The notes below the pieces were generated by a model that searched no databases, was not told the origin of the DNA, and saw only the letters and a program-made list of their open reading frames with translations. Source: Chryseobacterium paridis (GTDB lineage Bacteria > Bacteroidota > Bacteroidia > Flavobacteriales > Weeksellaceae). From it: 64,000 nucleotides of DNA. Below, one piece after another: positions 52,639 to 62,435 of this stretch. The stretch covers positions 1,225,390 through 1,289,389 of the forward strand of contig NZ_JAENHK010000010.1 in assembly GCF_016595215.1 (NCBI RefSeq). The letters run 5' to 3'. Each line of letters starts with the position of its first letter. Position 1 is the stretch's first letter. The translations under genes were made by a program, and so were the position numbers.

Positions 52639-53055
52639 TTAATCTAAAATGAGATTAATATTTTTGTGTGATTCAATAATTTCTATCAGAATATCAAATA
52701 ATGTTTGTCCTTCTCCAGAAATAAGCTCATCCAGATTTTTCTGAATCAGTTCTACATTAAACGGATGACCTTGTTTAATTTTTCTTTCGTAAAATTCACG
52801 AGTAGCCTCTAAACCTAAATCACCTTTTGATTTTTCAGATTTTTTCCATGTCAATTCAATCTGATCTTTGTTTTCAAAAACTCCAAAACCTCCATAAAGG
52901 ATGTCATTAAATCCGTCCAATGTCCCCACTTTCCAATCTACATTTTTCATGAAAACCCTGGAAGCTTCTTCGTAGAATTCAGGTAGATTAGAAAAATGAT
53001 CGCCATTAATGACGATCATTTTCTTGTTATTTTTATTTGAAGTATTCGACTCCAT
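52639..53055 (-). CDS. Barstar-family protein (orphan)
   Basis: A 138-residue protein with the barstar (barnase inhibitor) fold: MIVINGDHFSNLPEFYEEA at the start of the domain (from Met13), a VGTLDGFNDILYGGF segment with the conserved DxFND-type pattern, and a long C-terminal insertion. Barstars block small RNases by covering their active site. No barnase-like gene is present nearby. The longest frame overlaps the end of purL by 23 bp; ATG 53019 is an equally good start giving no overlap. Confidence 0.85.
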   Translation of the reverse strand: MESNTSNKNNKKMIVINGDHFSNLPEFYEEASRVFMKNVDWKVGTLDGFNDILYGGFGVFENKDQIELTWKKSEKSKGDLGLEATREFYERKIKQGHPFNVELIQKNLDELISGEGQTLFDILIEIIESHKNINLILD

Positions 53056-56000
53056 TTTTAAAGATGTTGTGATAATTCGCAGTTGGAATATTCTTCATCA
53101 ACCCTTCTGCAAAACGTTCAGGATGCCCCATTCGACCAAATATTTTCCCATTTGGACTGGTAACTCCTTCAATTCCGAATAATGAATTATTTGGATTGAA
53201 TGGCATACCATGAGCAATGTTTCCTTCAAAGTCTATGTATTGGGTTGCGATCTGACCATTTTTATACAACTTCTCAATTTCAGCTTCAGAAGCCATAAAA
53301 CGACCTTCACCATGAGAAATCGGAATGGTAAATGTCTGATCTTTCATTCCTTTCAACCATGGGCTTTCGTCATTGATTACTTTTACTGTAACCATCTGAG
53401 AAATGTGTCTTCTGATCGCATTATGAGCAAGTGTTGGAGAGTTTTCATCAAGATCTTTAATCTGTCCGTAAGGCAACAAACCTGATTTGATCAATGCCTG
53501 GAATCCATTACAAATTCCAATGATCATTCCGTCTCTATCTAACAAATCGTGAACCGCCTGTTTCATTTTTTCATTCTTCAGAACATTCACAATAAATTTA
53601 GCTGATCCGTCTGGCTCATCTCCTGCTGAGAATCCTCCTGAAAATGCTAAGATCTGAGATTGTTTAATTTCCTCCACCCATGCATCGATGCTTTCATCAA
53701 GCAATTGGTGATTGATATTTTTAAGAGGCAGACTATTGACAATAGCTCCTTCTTTCTGGAACACATTGAGTGTTTCGTACTCACAATTTGTTCCCGGGAA
53801 CAAAGGAGCGAATACTCTAGGCTGAGCAATTCCGTGACTTTTAATAATGATATTTCTTGGTGTCGTTGAATTTAATTTTTCATCTAATTCAACAATGATC
53901 TTTTCTTTTTCAACTGTTGGGAAAAGCTTTTCGAATGTTCCTGTATAAGCAGATTCAAGATTTGAGATTTGAGATTCAAGATTATTTATTTTCAAAGTAC
54001 CTGAATCTTTTACTTCTCCGATCAGTTGAATAGTCGTTGAACTTAATTCTTCTTTTGATTCGATGATCAGGCTTCCGATATTTTTAGCTAATAAAGTACT
54101 TTCTTCAACATTGATATCAGCTCCAAGTCTGTTTCCGAAACTCATCTTTGCAATAGCTACTGCAACACCACCATCTTTAACCGTTTTTACAGAAACAATT
54201 TTTCCAGCTTTAATATTTTCAAAAATGAAATCATATACTGTCTTTAAACTGTTATAATCTGGAAGACCGTTTTCCTGAGGAATATGGTTATAGAAATACA
54301 GTTTATTTCCTGCTGTTTTAAATTCCGGAGAGATTACATTTTTCTTTTGTCCATCAGCACAAGCAAAAGAAATCAATGTTGGCGGAACATTCAGATCCTG
54401 ATAGGTTCCACTCATTGAGTCCTTTCCTCCGATCGCGGCTAACCCAAGGTTAATTTGAGCATCATAAGCTCCTAAAAGAGAAGCCAAAGGCTTACCCCAT
54501 TTCTCAGGGTTTTGCCCTAATTTCTCAAAGTATTCCTGGAAGCTTAATCTTATATTTTTATAATCGCCGCCCATCGCAACGATCTTAGCCACACTTTCTA
54601 CCACTGCATAAGATGCCCCCAATAATGAGTTTTGCTTAGAAATTTCAGCATCAAATCCCCAGCTTGCAAAAGAAACGGTTTCAATATTTTTAGCTCCAAG
54701 GATAGGCAGTGTCTGAGCACTTCCTTCCATTAAAGTCTGCTGATACTTACCTCCAACCGGCATTGCTACTGTAGTAGCACCAATTGAAGCATCAAACATT
54801 TCTAACAACCCTTTTTGGGAAGCTACATTTTTATCCGCTAAAACTTTTAATAATTCTTCTTCAGAGAAAGTTTTAGAATCAAGTTTTACTTCTTCAAGAT
54901 GGGTAATTTTCACCTCCTGGCTTTTAGCACATCCATTGGTATCTAAAAACGCTCTTGAAAGGTCAACGATCTTATCTCCTTTCCAGAACATCTGCATCCT
55001 TCCTGAATCTGTAACTTTTGCTACCTCTACAGCAACAATGTTTTCAGCTTCACAGTATTTGATGAATTGTTCTTTATCTTTTGGATCAACAACCACTGCC
55101 ATTCTTTCCTGAGATTCAGAAATAGCCAGCTCTGTTCCATTGAGTCCTTCATATTTTAATGGTAATACATCCAAATTTACTTCTAATGAGTCAGCAATTT
55201 CTCCAATCGCTACAGAAACACCTCCGGCACCAAAGTCATTTGATTTTTTAACCAATTTTGTTACTTCCGGTTTTCTGAATAGTCTCTGAATTTTACGTTC
55301 TTCAACTGCATTTCCTTTCTGAACTTCAGAACTCATCGTATGAATAGAAGTTTCGTCTTGTTCTTTCGAACTTCCGCTTGCTCCACCCACTCCATCACGT
55401 CCTGTTGCACCTCCTAAAATGATAATAGAGTCTCCATTTGCAGGTTTTTCACGTCTTACCCAATCTACAGGAACAGCTCCCGTAACGAAGCCAACTTCCA
55501 TTCTTTTTGCTTTGTAACCTTCATCGTAAATTTCAGAAACCATAGTAGTCGCAAGACCAATCTGGTTTCCATAAGATGAATATCCGTTAGCTGCTTGTTT
55601 TGTAATTGTTTTTTGAGGTAATTTACCTGGTAATGTCTTGTCAACTGATTCTAAAACATCAGCAGCACCGGTCAATCTCATCGCCTGGAAAACAAAAGAT
55701 CTTCCAGATAATGGATCTCTGATTGCTCCTCCTAAACAAGTCGAGGCACCACCAAAAGGTTCAATTTCTGTTGGGTGATTATGGGTTTCGTTTTTGAATA
55801 ATAAATACCAAGGCTCCTTCTTGCCATCGTATTCAGCTTCAATCTGAATCGTACAAGCGTTGATCTCATCAGAAACCACAAGGTTCTCCAGATTACCCGT
55901 TTTATGGAAATATCTGCCACAAACTGTTGCCAGATCCATTAATGAGATCGGTTTCAATTCACGGCCTAAGAATTTTCTTTTCTCGATATAGTCATTGAAA

Positions 56001-56728
56001 ATAGTTTCCAATGTACGCTTAAATTGTCCTTCAAACTGAATATCAGACAATTCTGTTTCAAATGTGGTATGACGACAGTGGTCACTCCAGTAGGTATCTA
56101 AAACTTTAAGTTCAGTTTCAGTTGGATTTCTTTCTTCTGACTTAAAGTATTCCTGAATGAATTTTAAATCATCTAATCCTAATGCAAATCCATGCTGGTT
56201 GTAAAAATTCTCCAACTCAGCATCATTGAAATTGATGAAATTTTCGTGGATCAAAACTTTCGTTGGTATTTCGTCTGCAGGAATGTTTAAAACCGTCAGG
56301 TCTTTTACCTGAGATTCTACCTTGTTGATCAAAAGATCTTTTATTGTAACCAAATCAGCTTCTGAAACTCCCTCAAATTCGATCAGCTTTCCACTTCTTA
56401 CTTTAGACTTTTCATTTTCAGTCAGCAAAGCAATACACTGTTGTGCAGAGTCTGCACGCTGATCAAACTGGCCTGGTAAAAACTCCATCGCAAAATGGAT
56501 CGTTTCAGCAGGATTTTCTGTGTGTAAAATATCAGTAACTGGGTCTACGAAAGTGCTGTTAACCACTTTCTCAAATTCACCATCATTCAAATTAAATATA
56601 TCGTACACATTGTATACTTTTACATTTTTGACTGACGGAACAACCGCTTTTACCTCATCAAAGATCTTTGGACTTTCTACATCGAAAATACCTCTTTTTT
56701 CTACGAAAATTCTTTTGTTATTAGACAT
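53033..56728 (-). CDS. purL: Phosphoribosylformylglycinamidine synthase (large one-piece type)
   Basis: A 1231-residue single-chain FGAM synthase that makes FGAM from FGAR with glutamine and ATP in purine synthesis. The linker and two synthase halves carry YWSDHCRHTTFETEL, the ATP/Mg part FKNETHNHPTEIEPFGGA and ATGRDGVGGASGSS. The glutaminase end has the active Cys in GICNGFQALIKSG and ISHGEGRF. It is the large type used by proteobacteria. Oddity: about residues 915-930 hold NNLESQISNLES encoded by a short low-complexity repeat. Confidence 0.95.
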   Translation of the reverse strand: MSNNKRIFVEKRGIFDVESPKIFDEVKAVVPSVKNVKVYNVYDIFNLNDGEFEKVVNSTFVDPVTDILHTENPAETIHFAMEFLPGQFDQRADSAQQCIALLTENEKSKVRSGKLIEFEGVSEADLVTIKDLLINKVESQVKDLTVLNIPADEIPTKVLIHENFINFNDAELENFYNQHGFALGLDDLKFIQEYFKSEERNPTETELKVLDTYWSDHCRHTTFETELSDIQFEGQFKRTLETIFNDYIEKRKFLGRELKPISLMDLATVCGRYFHKTGNLENLVVSDEINACTIQIEAEYDGKKEPWYLLFKNETHNHPTEIEPFGGASTCLGGAIRDPLSGRSFVFQAMRLTGAADVLESVDKTLPGKLPQKTITKQAANGYSSYGNQIGLATTMVSEIYDEGYKAKRMEVGFVTGAVPVDWVRREKPANGDSIIILGGATGRDGVGGASGSSKEQDETSIHTMSSEVQKGNAVEERKIQRLFRKPEVTKLVKKSNDFGAGGVSVAIGEIADSLEVNLDVLPLKYEGLNGTELAISESQERMAVVVDPKDKEQFIKYCEAENIVAVEVAKVTDSGRMQMFWKGDKIVDLSRAFLDTNGCAKSQEVKITHLEEVKLDSKTFSEEELLKVLADKNVASQKGLLEMFDASIGATTVAMPVGGKYQQTLMEGSAQTLPILGAKNIETVSFASWGFDAEISKQNSLLGASYAVVESVAKIVAMGGDYKNIRLSFQEYFEKLGQNPEKWGKPLASLLGAYDAQINLGLAAIGGKDSMSGTYQDLNVPPTLISFACADGQKKNVISPEFKTAGNKLYFYNHIPQENGLPDYNSLKTVYDFIFENIKAGKIVSVKTVKDGGVAVAIAKMSFGNRLGADINVEESTLLAKNIGSLIIESKEELSSTTIQLIGEVKDSGTLKINNLESQISNLESAYTGTFEKLFPTVEKEKIIVELDEKLNSTTPRNIIIKSHGIAQPRVFAPLFPGTNCEYETLNVFQKEGAIVNSLPLKNINHQLLDESIDAWVEEIKQSQILAFSGGFSAGDEPDGSAKFIVNVLKNEKMKQAVHDLLDRDGMIIGICNGFQALIKSGLLPYGQIKDLDENSPTLAHNAIRRHISQMVTVKVINDESPWLKGMKDQTFTIPISHGEGRFMASEAEIEKLYKNGQIATQYIDFEGNIAHGMPFNPNNSLFGIEGVTSPNGKIFGRMGHPERFAEGLMKNIPTANYHNIFKNGVEYFK

Positions 56729-56757
56729 TAGATGTCAGATATTAAATATTATTAGAC

Positions 56758-57720
56758 TTATTTACTTAATTTATTCGGATTATCCGGGTGCTCCTTCTGG
56801 TATTCATGTGCTTCTTTTATTTCTCTTTTGAGCCATTGGTCAAAAGGAAGCTTTTCCACATCATAGTCTACTGCAAAGATTTTCTTGCCATCTTCTGAGA
56901 CTAAAAATTTGAAATCATATGTTAACCCTCCATCTACTTTTCTGTAATCATATGTATTTACCTGATAATAGGGAAAATTCTCTTTTGGTCTTTCTACGAT
57001 TTCAAAGAATAGTTTTTTTTCCTCTTTGGATAATTTATTGGACCAGTTCACATAATAAATTTCCGAAAGTTTATTATTTTGTTTTTCGAAAAATTGAAGA
57101 ATATCCTTCTCTTTTTCATTGTATTTGAATGGATTCGGATAAAATTTCCCATTAACTTCAACAGTGTTTTTAGGTGTTGAGACAGGCTGAACAATCTCTC
57201 CTTTAGCATTCATTACTCCCCAGACTCCACCTACTATCGCTTTATGTTCATCTTCTGTTTTCTCCCAATCACATCCGTCACAAAATGCTGCATAACCATA
57301 ATTAAAAGGAGAAACAAAATCATGCTGTGCTTCAATAATGGTTGTACCATTTCTATCTGCAAAACCTACTTTTCCATTTTTTACAAATCTTCTTACACCC
57401 TCTGAGAAATAATCAGCTCCATTGTCATACAAAAAAGGTCTGTATAAAAAATTTCCTTTTCTATCGTAGACATATCCCCACGCATTTTTCTCTTTAACTT
57501 CATCTTTTTTAGAACCATCAAATTCAATGGTTTCGCCTTTTACAGGTTCACCATCTTCAAGAATGGAATATACCCTGAATTGTGCAGGAATAACAATATT
57601 CCCATTTTGATCTTTTACTCCAACCAAAGAATCTTTTGATTTAAAATACCTTAAGACATCCTTTTTTTGTGAAAAGGAAATTATAGGTATTAACAAAAGT
57701 AAAAACGATATTTTACTCAT
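56758..57720 (-). CDS. Exported WG-repeat protein
   Basis: A 320-residue protein with signal peptide (1-18, ISFSQ) and about four WG-like repeats in the first two thirds: DQNGNIVIPAQFRVY, WGYVYDRKGNFLYRPF, VGFADRNGTTIIEAQHDF and WGVMNAKGEIVQP. These form short beta-hairpin repeats of unknown binding partner. The last 120 residues are non-repetitive and Lys/Glu-rich. Located between purL and purB on the same strand, but unlikely to be part of purine synthesis. Confidence 0.85.
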   Translation of the reverse strand: MSKISFLLLLIPIISFSQKKDVLRYFKSKDSLVGVKDQNGNIVIPAQFRVYSILEDGEPVKGETIEFDGSKKDEVKEKNAWGYVYDRKGNFLYRPFLYDNGADYFSEGVRRFVKNGKVGFADRNGTTIIEAQHDFVSPFNYGYAAFCDGCDWEKTEDEHKAIVGGVWGVMNAKGEIVQPVSTPKNTVEVNGKFYPNPFKYNEKEKDILQFFEKQNNKLSEIYYVNWSNKLSKEEKKLFFEIVERPKENFPYYQVNTYDYRKVDGGLTYDFKFLVSEDGKKIFAVDYDVEKLPFDQWLKREIKEAHEYQKEHPDNPNKLSK

Positions 57721-57737
57721 TCTTTGGATGAAATAAA

Positions 57738-57762
57738 ATATGCAGCCGAAAAGACTGCATAT
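57738..57762 (-). terminator. Weak hairpin after purB
   Basis: Stem ATATGCAG / CTGCATAT with a 9-nt loop, between the purB stop and the WG-repeat gene; no long T run. Confidence 0.5.
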
Positions 57763-57766
57763 GATG

Positions 57767-59194
57767 TTATACTTTAAGATCAGCTTCCAGTCCTATTAAA
57801 TCTTTGTTTTGGTCGAGAATCGGCTGAACTTCATTTTTAATGAATTCCTCCGTTTGAATCGGTGCAAAACCTATGAAATTTTTAGGATCTAAAACTTCTT
57901 TTAATTTTGATTTATCTAATTTTAAAGAATCATCATTTAAGATTCTTTCGATCAGGTCGTTTTCTTTTCCTTCTTCTTTTACCTTTTTAGAAGCTTCCAT
58001 TGAGTGAACTCTGATCACTTCGTGGATTTCCTGACGGTCACCTCCTGCTTTTACTTCTTCCATGATGATGTATTCAGTAGCCATGAAAGGTAATTCTTCT
58101 TCGATATGCTTATTGATTCTGTTTGGATATACCACGATACCGTTCATGATATTATTCCAGATCAGTAAGATAGCATCTACTGCTAAGAAAGCCTGAGGAA
58201 TCGTTAATCTTTTGTTTGCAGAATCGTCCAATGTTCTTTCAAACCACTGTGTAGAAGCTACCATGGCAGAACTTGTCGTTAAAGACATCACATATTTTGC
58301 CAATGCTCCGATTCTTTCACTTCTCATTGGGTTACGTTTGTAAGCCATTGCAGATGAACCGATCTGGTTTTTCTCAAACGGCTCTTCAATTTCTTTAAGA
58401 TTCTGAAGAAGACGTAAATCGTTTGTAAATTTATGAGCAGATTGAGCAATGTTTCCTAATAAGGCAACCACTTTAGCATCAATTTTTCTGTCATACGTTT
58501 GTCCTGAAACCCCAAAAACCTTTTCGAAACCAAATCTTTTCGAAAGCTCTTTATCCAAATGTTTTACTTTAGAGTAATCACCATTGAAAAGCTCTAAGAA
58601 ACTTGCAGCAGTTCCTGTCGTTCCTTTTACTCCTCTGAAACGTAATGTTTCTAAGAAGAAATCAAGCTCTTCGATATCAAGAACCAAACTTTGTAACCAA
58701 AGTGTTGCTCTTTTACCTACCGTTGTTAACTGAGCTGGTTGGAAATGAGTAAATCCTAAAGTAGGAAGATCTTTATATTGAATAGAAAAATCAGCAAGAT
58801 TTTTCATTACGTTAACAAGCTTTTTCTTTAAGATCAAAAGCCCGTCACGGATTTGAATTAAGTCTGTATTATCACCTACAAAAGCAGAAGTAGCTCCTAA
58901 ATGTATAATTCCTTTTGCTGAAGGTGCTACATCACCATATGTATGAACGTGAGCCATTACATCATGACGGAATTTTTTCTCATACTCTGCTGCTTTATCA
59001 AAATCGATATTTTCAGCGTGAGCTTTCAACTCTGCAATTTGCTCGTCAGAAATTTCAAGTCCAAGGTCTTTTTCGATTTCAGCAAGAGCGATCCAAAGCT
59101 GTCTCCAAGTACGGAATTTATTATTATGTGAGAAATTAAATAACATCTCTTCGCTGGAGTAGCGCTCTTCCAATGGATTTTTGTAGGAATTCAT
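57767..59194 (-). CDS. purB: Adenylosuccinate lyase
   Basis: A 475-residue lyase that removes fumarate from adenylosuccinate and SAICAR. The family signature is GSSAMAYKRNPMRSE in the centre, with the general-acid His in the TLGFTHFQPAQLTT segment and the VMAHVHTYGDVAPSAKGIIHLGATSAFVGDN block (shown by HLGATSAFVGDN). Length fits the human-type group. It probably has a role with the nearby purL, though the two are separated by the WG-repeat gene. Confidence 0.95.
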   Translation of the reverse strand: MNSYKNPLEERYSSEEMLFNFSHNNKFRTWRQLWIALAEIEKDLGLEISDEQIAELKAHAENIDFDKAAEYEKKFRHDVMAHVHTYGDVAPSAKGIIHLGATSAFVGDNTDLIQIRDGLLILKKKLVNVMKNLADFSIQYKDLPTLGFTHFQPAQLTTVGKRATLWLQSLVLDIEELDFFLETLRFRGVKGTTGTAASFLELFNGDYSKVKHLDKELSKRFGFEKVFGVSGQTYDRKIDAKVVALLGNIAQSAHKFTNDLRLLQNLKEIEEPFEKNQIGSSAMAYKRNPMRSERIGALAKYVMSLTTSSAMVASTQWFERTLDDSANKRLTIPQAFLAVDAILLIWNNIMNGIVVYPNRINKHIEEELPFMATEYIIMEEVKAGGDRQEIHEVIRVHSMEASKKVKEEGKENDLIERILNDDSLKLDKSKLKEVLDPKNFIGFAPIQTEEFIKNEVQPILDQNKDLIGLEADLKV

Positions 59195-59360
59195 TCTTTC
59201 TTATTACTTTTTAGATGCACAAAAATACGGATTTTCGGTGAGAGATGAAAATTGTTACCGTGGTTTTCAAGTTTGATTAATACCAAATATTTGTTTCCTA
59301 TTATTTAGCTTTTTGTATTCATCTGTTCTTCATTAAAGTGTTGTTAATACTTACACTAAA

Positions 59361-59390
59361 AAAGCCATTCTTTCGAATGGCCTCTTTTTT
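59361..59390 (-). terminator. Terminator after exported 137-aa gene
   Basis: Stem GCCATTC / GAATGGC with a 4-nt loop and A/T runs on both sides (AAAAAA before, TTTTTT after), overlapping the 59389 stop region. Confidence 0.75.
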
Positions 59391-59802
59391 ATTGATAAAT
59401 GACTACATCATCTTTCTTAATCTGGTAACCTGCTTTCTTGTAAGGAACCAAAACATAACTTTCTTTGATATGGCTTCCACTTTTCCAGATCTTACCTTTT
59501 CCTTCCCTGTTAAGGATAATGCTTTTTGCATTTCCATCCGGGATGAAAATTTCAGCTCGCTTCATGTCTTTACTAAAAATAACAGCTGTCATCGTAGTAT
59601 AACTTTTATCAGAACCTACTTCTTTCAATTTAATTTTCTGTTCGAAAACTCTCACACAATCATTTTTGATTTGTGAATAGGTATAGCCTGCAGAGCCTTT
59701 ACAGCCATGGACATCTCTGTCGCCTCCTACAACAGGAGCTTGTTTTTGTGCAAAAGCTAAAGAACCCAGGAACATCGCGCTAAATAAAATTGTTTTTTTC
59801 AT
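59389..59802 (-). CDS. Hypothetical exported protein (137 aa)
   Basis: A clear signal peptide (1-18, AMFLGSLAFAQ) and a mature domain with VHGCKGSAGYTYSQIKNDCVRVFEQKIKL. The C-x-SAGY-x-x(8)-C-x-R-x-x-E layout, with two Cys that can pair, is found in several small secreted proteins of this phylum but I cannot assign a function. The remaining 90 residues look like a small beta-sheet domain ending VLVPYKKAGYQIKKDDVVIY. Confidence 0.7.
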   Translation of the reverse strand: MKKTILFSAMFLGSLAFAQKQAPVVGGDRDVHGCKGSAGYTYSQIKNDCVRVFEQKIKLKEVGSDKSYTTMTAVIFSKDMKRAEIFIPDGNAKSIILNREGKGKIWKSGSHIKESYVLVPYKKAGYQIKKDDVVIYQ

Positions 59803-59885
59803 ATTTAAATTATTAATGTTTTCACTTTGGTAAAAAGTATGCCAAAAAATTGGTATTAGTTAATTTAATTCTAAGTTACAAAAAA

Positions 59886-59908
59886 AGCCACTCATATTGA
59901 GTAGCTTA
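59886..59908 (-). terminator. Hairpin terminator after bglX
   Basis: Stem AGCCACTCA / TGAGTAGCT (one mismatch) with a short loop, followed on the minus strand by T6, just beyond the bglX stop. Confidence 0.75.
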
Positions 59909-59914
59909 TCTATC

Positions 59915-62245
59915 TTATTTTGTCCAGTTAATTTTTGAATGTTTCACATCCTCGGAATTGGTTCCGATCATAATATCAAATTCTCCCGGTTCCCAATCAA
60001 ATTTTAAATCTCCATTGTAGAATTTAAGACTTTCCGGAGTAATATCAAAAGTTACTTTTTTAGATTCACCTTTCTTAAGGAAAACTTTCTGGAATCCTTT
60101 TAGCTCTTTTACTGGTCTGGTAATACTTCCAACCATATCTCTGATATACAATTGCACTACTTCTGCTCCATCATAATTTCCTGAGTTGGTAACAGTAACT
60201 GAAGCCTGAACGGTCTGATTTCCTTTTGGATTAGAATTAGAAACACTAAGATCAGAATAATTGAATTTCGTATAGCTCAGTCCATATCCAAATGGATAAA
60301 GAGGTGTATTACACTCATCCATATAGTTGGAACGGAATCTCTGATATTCACATTTATCAACCAATTTTTGATCTAACGGACGACCTGTATTTTTAGCATT
60401 GTAATAAATAGGAACCTGCCCCAGACTTCTTGGGAAAGTCATTGGTAATTTCCCTGAAGGATTTACTTTTCCAAACAGAACATCTGAAATGGCGTTTCCT
60501 GCTTCTGAGCCTGAGAACCAAACATTCAGGATGGCATCAGGCGTATCTTTTACATTCGTTAATGCTAATGGACGTCCCGTGAAAAGAACCATTGCAATTG
60601 GCTTTCCTGTTTTTTTCAATTCATTCAGCAGGTCGACCTGAGACTGAGGAATCGTGATTTCTGTTCTGGAAGAGGATTCTCCACTCATTTCTGCAGACTC
60701 TCCAATAGCTAAAACAATTACATCTGCTTTATTGGCAACATCCACCGCTTCTTTTAAAAGTACTTCTTTTGATCGGGTATCTCTGTCTGTTTTCTTTCCA
60801 TGAGCTGCATAAATATTTTCTAATTTTTCGCTGTAATCAATGTTAGCTCCCTTTGCAGAAATAAACTTTACCTCTTTTCCAAAATTATCCTGAAGACCCT
60901 GCATTAAGTTAACAGCACTTGCATGTTTGGCAGCCACACTCCATGTTCCCGCCATATTCAAAGAATTATTTACCAAAGGTCCAATTATCGCTACTGTTCC
61001 AGATTTTTTCAAAGGTAAAACCTGATTGTCATTTTTCATCAATACCATCGATTGAGCAGCAACATTTCTGGCAATCGTACGATTTTCAAGACTATACACT
61101 TCTTTTGCTGCTAGTTTTGCATCACCGTGTTTATATGGATTATCAAATAAACCTAAATCGTATTTAGCTTCAAGAATTCTTTTCGCAGCCATGTCAATTT
61201 CAGACTGGGTAACTTTTCCTTCTGATAAAGATTTTTTTAAAGTGGTTAAAAAACCTTCCCCTACCATATCCATATCGACTCCAGCTTTTAAAGCTAATGC
61301 TGAAACCTGTTGAAGATCTCCCATTCCATGATCAACCATTTCATTGATTCCGGTATAGTCTGTTACTACAAAACCTTTAAACTTCCATTGATTCCTTAAA
61401 ACTTCAGTTTGTAGCCATCTGTTTCCTGTAGCCGGAACTCCATCTACTTCATTAAAAGAAGCCATGACAGAAGCAACACCTGCATCTACAGCAGCTTTAT
61501 AAGGTGGAAAATATTCATTGAACATTCTGATGTGGCTCATGTCCACTGTGTTATAATCCCGACCTGCTTCACCAGCACCATATAATGCAAAATGCTTTAC
61601 ACATGCCAGAATATTCGTCCCATTTGCCAGGTCTTTCCCCTGATAGCCATATACCATATTTTTAGCAATCTCACTTCCCAGATACGGATCTTCGCCAGAA
61701 CCTTCGGAAACCCTTCCCCATCTGGGCTCACGAGAAATATCAACCATGGGAGAAAAGGTCCAGTTGATTCCATCAGAAGATGCTTCTCTGGCCGCCACTC
61801 TCGCAGATTGCTGAATGAGGTTCATATCCCAAGAAGCAGCCAACCCTAATGGAATAGGAAAAGTTGTTTCATAACCGTGGATCACATCCATTCCAAAGAT
61901 CAATGGAATTTTTAAGCGACTTTTTTCTACTGCAACTTTTTGAACTGCTTTAATTTTATCAGCTCCTTTTATATTGAATAGTCCACCCACCAGACCTTGT
62001 TCTACTTTTTTACCTATATTGGAACTTTGGGCCAACCCTGTCGTAAAATCTCCTGAACTGGGCAAATTAAGCTGTCCTATTTTTTCGTCTAAAGTCATTT
62101 TTGACAAAAGCTGATCTACAAAGGCTTTTTTCTTCGCTTGATATTGAGCTGTCTGGTAAGACTGAACTGGCTTCGTCACCATTTCCTGAGCTGAGAACAC
62201 TGGTGAGAGTGCTAAAGCTGCGAGTACAATTAACTTTTTACTCAT
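59915..62245 (-). CDS. bglX: Beta-glucosidase BglX, GH3 family
   Basis: A 776-residue secreted beta-glucosidase. A signal peptide (about 1-19, SPVFSAQ) precedes the GH3 TIM barrel with VDISREPRWGR, VKHFALYG and the nucleophile Asp296 in GFVVTDYTGINE. The second alpha/beta domain has LAIGESAEMSGESSSR with the usual acid/base region, and a fibronectin-III-like C-terminal domain ends at residue 776. It removes terminal glucose from beta-glucans. It is likely to act with the downstream esterase and glycoamylase-type genes. Confidence 0.92.
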   Translation of the reverse strand: MSKKLIVLAALALSPVFSAQEMVTKPVQSYQTAQYQAKKKAFVDQLLSKMTLDEKIGQLNLPSSGDFTTGLAQSSNIGKKVEQGLVGGLFNIKGADKIKAVQKVAVEKSRLKIPLIFGMDVIHGYETTFPIPLGLAASWDMNLIQQSARVAAREASSDGINWTFSPMVDISREPRWGRVSEGSGEDPYLGSEIAKNMVYGYQGKDLANGTNILACVKHFALYGAGEAGRDYNTVDMSHIRMFNEYFPPYKAAVDAGVASVMASFNEVDGVPATGNRWLQTEVLRNQWKFKGFVVTDYTGINEMVDHGMGDLQQVSALALKAGVDMDMVGEGFLTTLKKSLSEGKVTQSEIDMAAKRILEAKYDLGLFDNPYKHGDAKLAAKEVYSLENRTIARNVAAQSMVLMKNDNQVLPLKKSGTVAIIGPLVNNSLNMAGTWSVAAKHASAVNLMQGLQDNFGKEVKFISAKGANIDYSEKLENIYAAHGKKTDRDTRSKEVLLKEAVDVANKADVIVLAIGESAEMSGESSSRTEITIPQSQVDLLNELKKTGKPIAMVLFTGRPLALTNVKDTPDAILNVWFSGSEAGNAISDVLFGKVNPSGKLPMTFPRSLGQVPIYYNAKNTGRPLDQKLVDKCEYQRFRSNYMDECNTPLYPFGYGLSYTKFNYSDLSVSNSNPKGNQTVQASVTVTNSGNYDGAEVVQLYIRDMVGSITRPVKELKGFQKVFLKKGESKKVTFDITPESLKFYNGDLKFDWEPGEFDIMIGTNSEDVKHSKINWTK

Positions 62246-62435
62246 TTTATCTTCATTTTTTATTGTATTCGTGAATCTTAGATTTCATAAATCTATCTTC
62301 TTAAATTATAGTGCTATTTTTTGTTTCTATTTTTGTTAAACGCAAAGACGTAATGCTCTTTCCGAACTTTATGTTTTTAAGGCGCAAAGGCGCTTCACTT
62401 AGCAAGAATTTTATACTTTGCTTTTTTGATTATGG
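62246..62435. other. Intergenic stretch with CGCAAAG-type repeat fragment
   Basis: 190 bp without a gene between bglX and the esterase gene. It contains AACGCAAAGACG and AAGGCGCAAAGGCGCTTCACTTAGC-type tracts (about 62338-62412) typical of dispersed non-coding repeats of this phylum, and the bglX upstream region. Confidence 0.55.
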
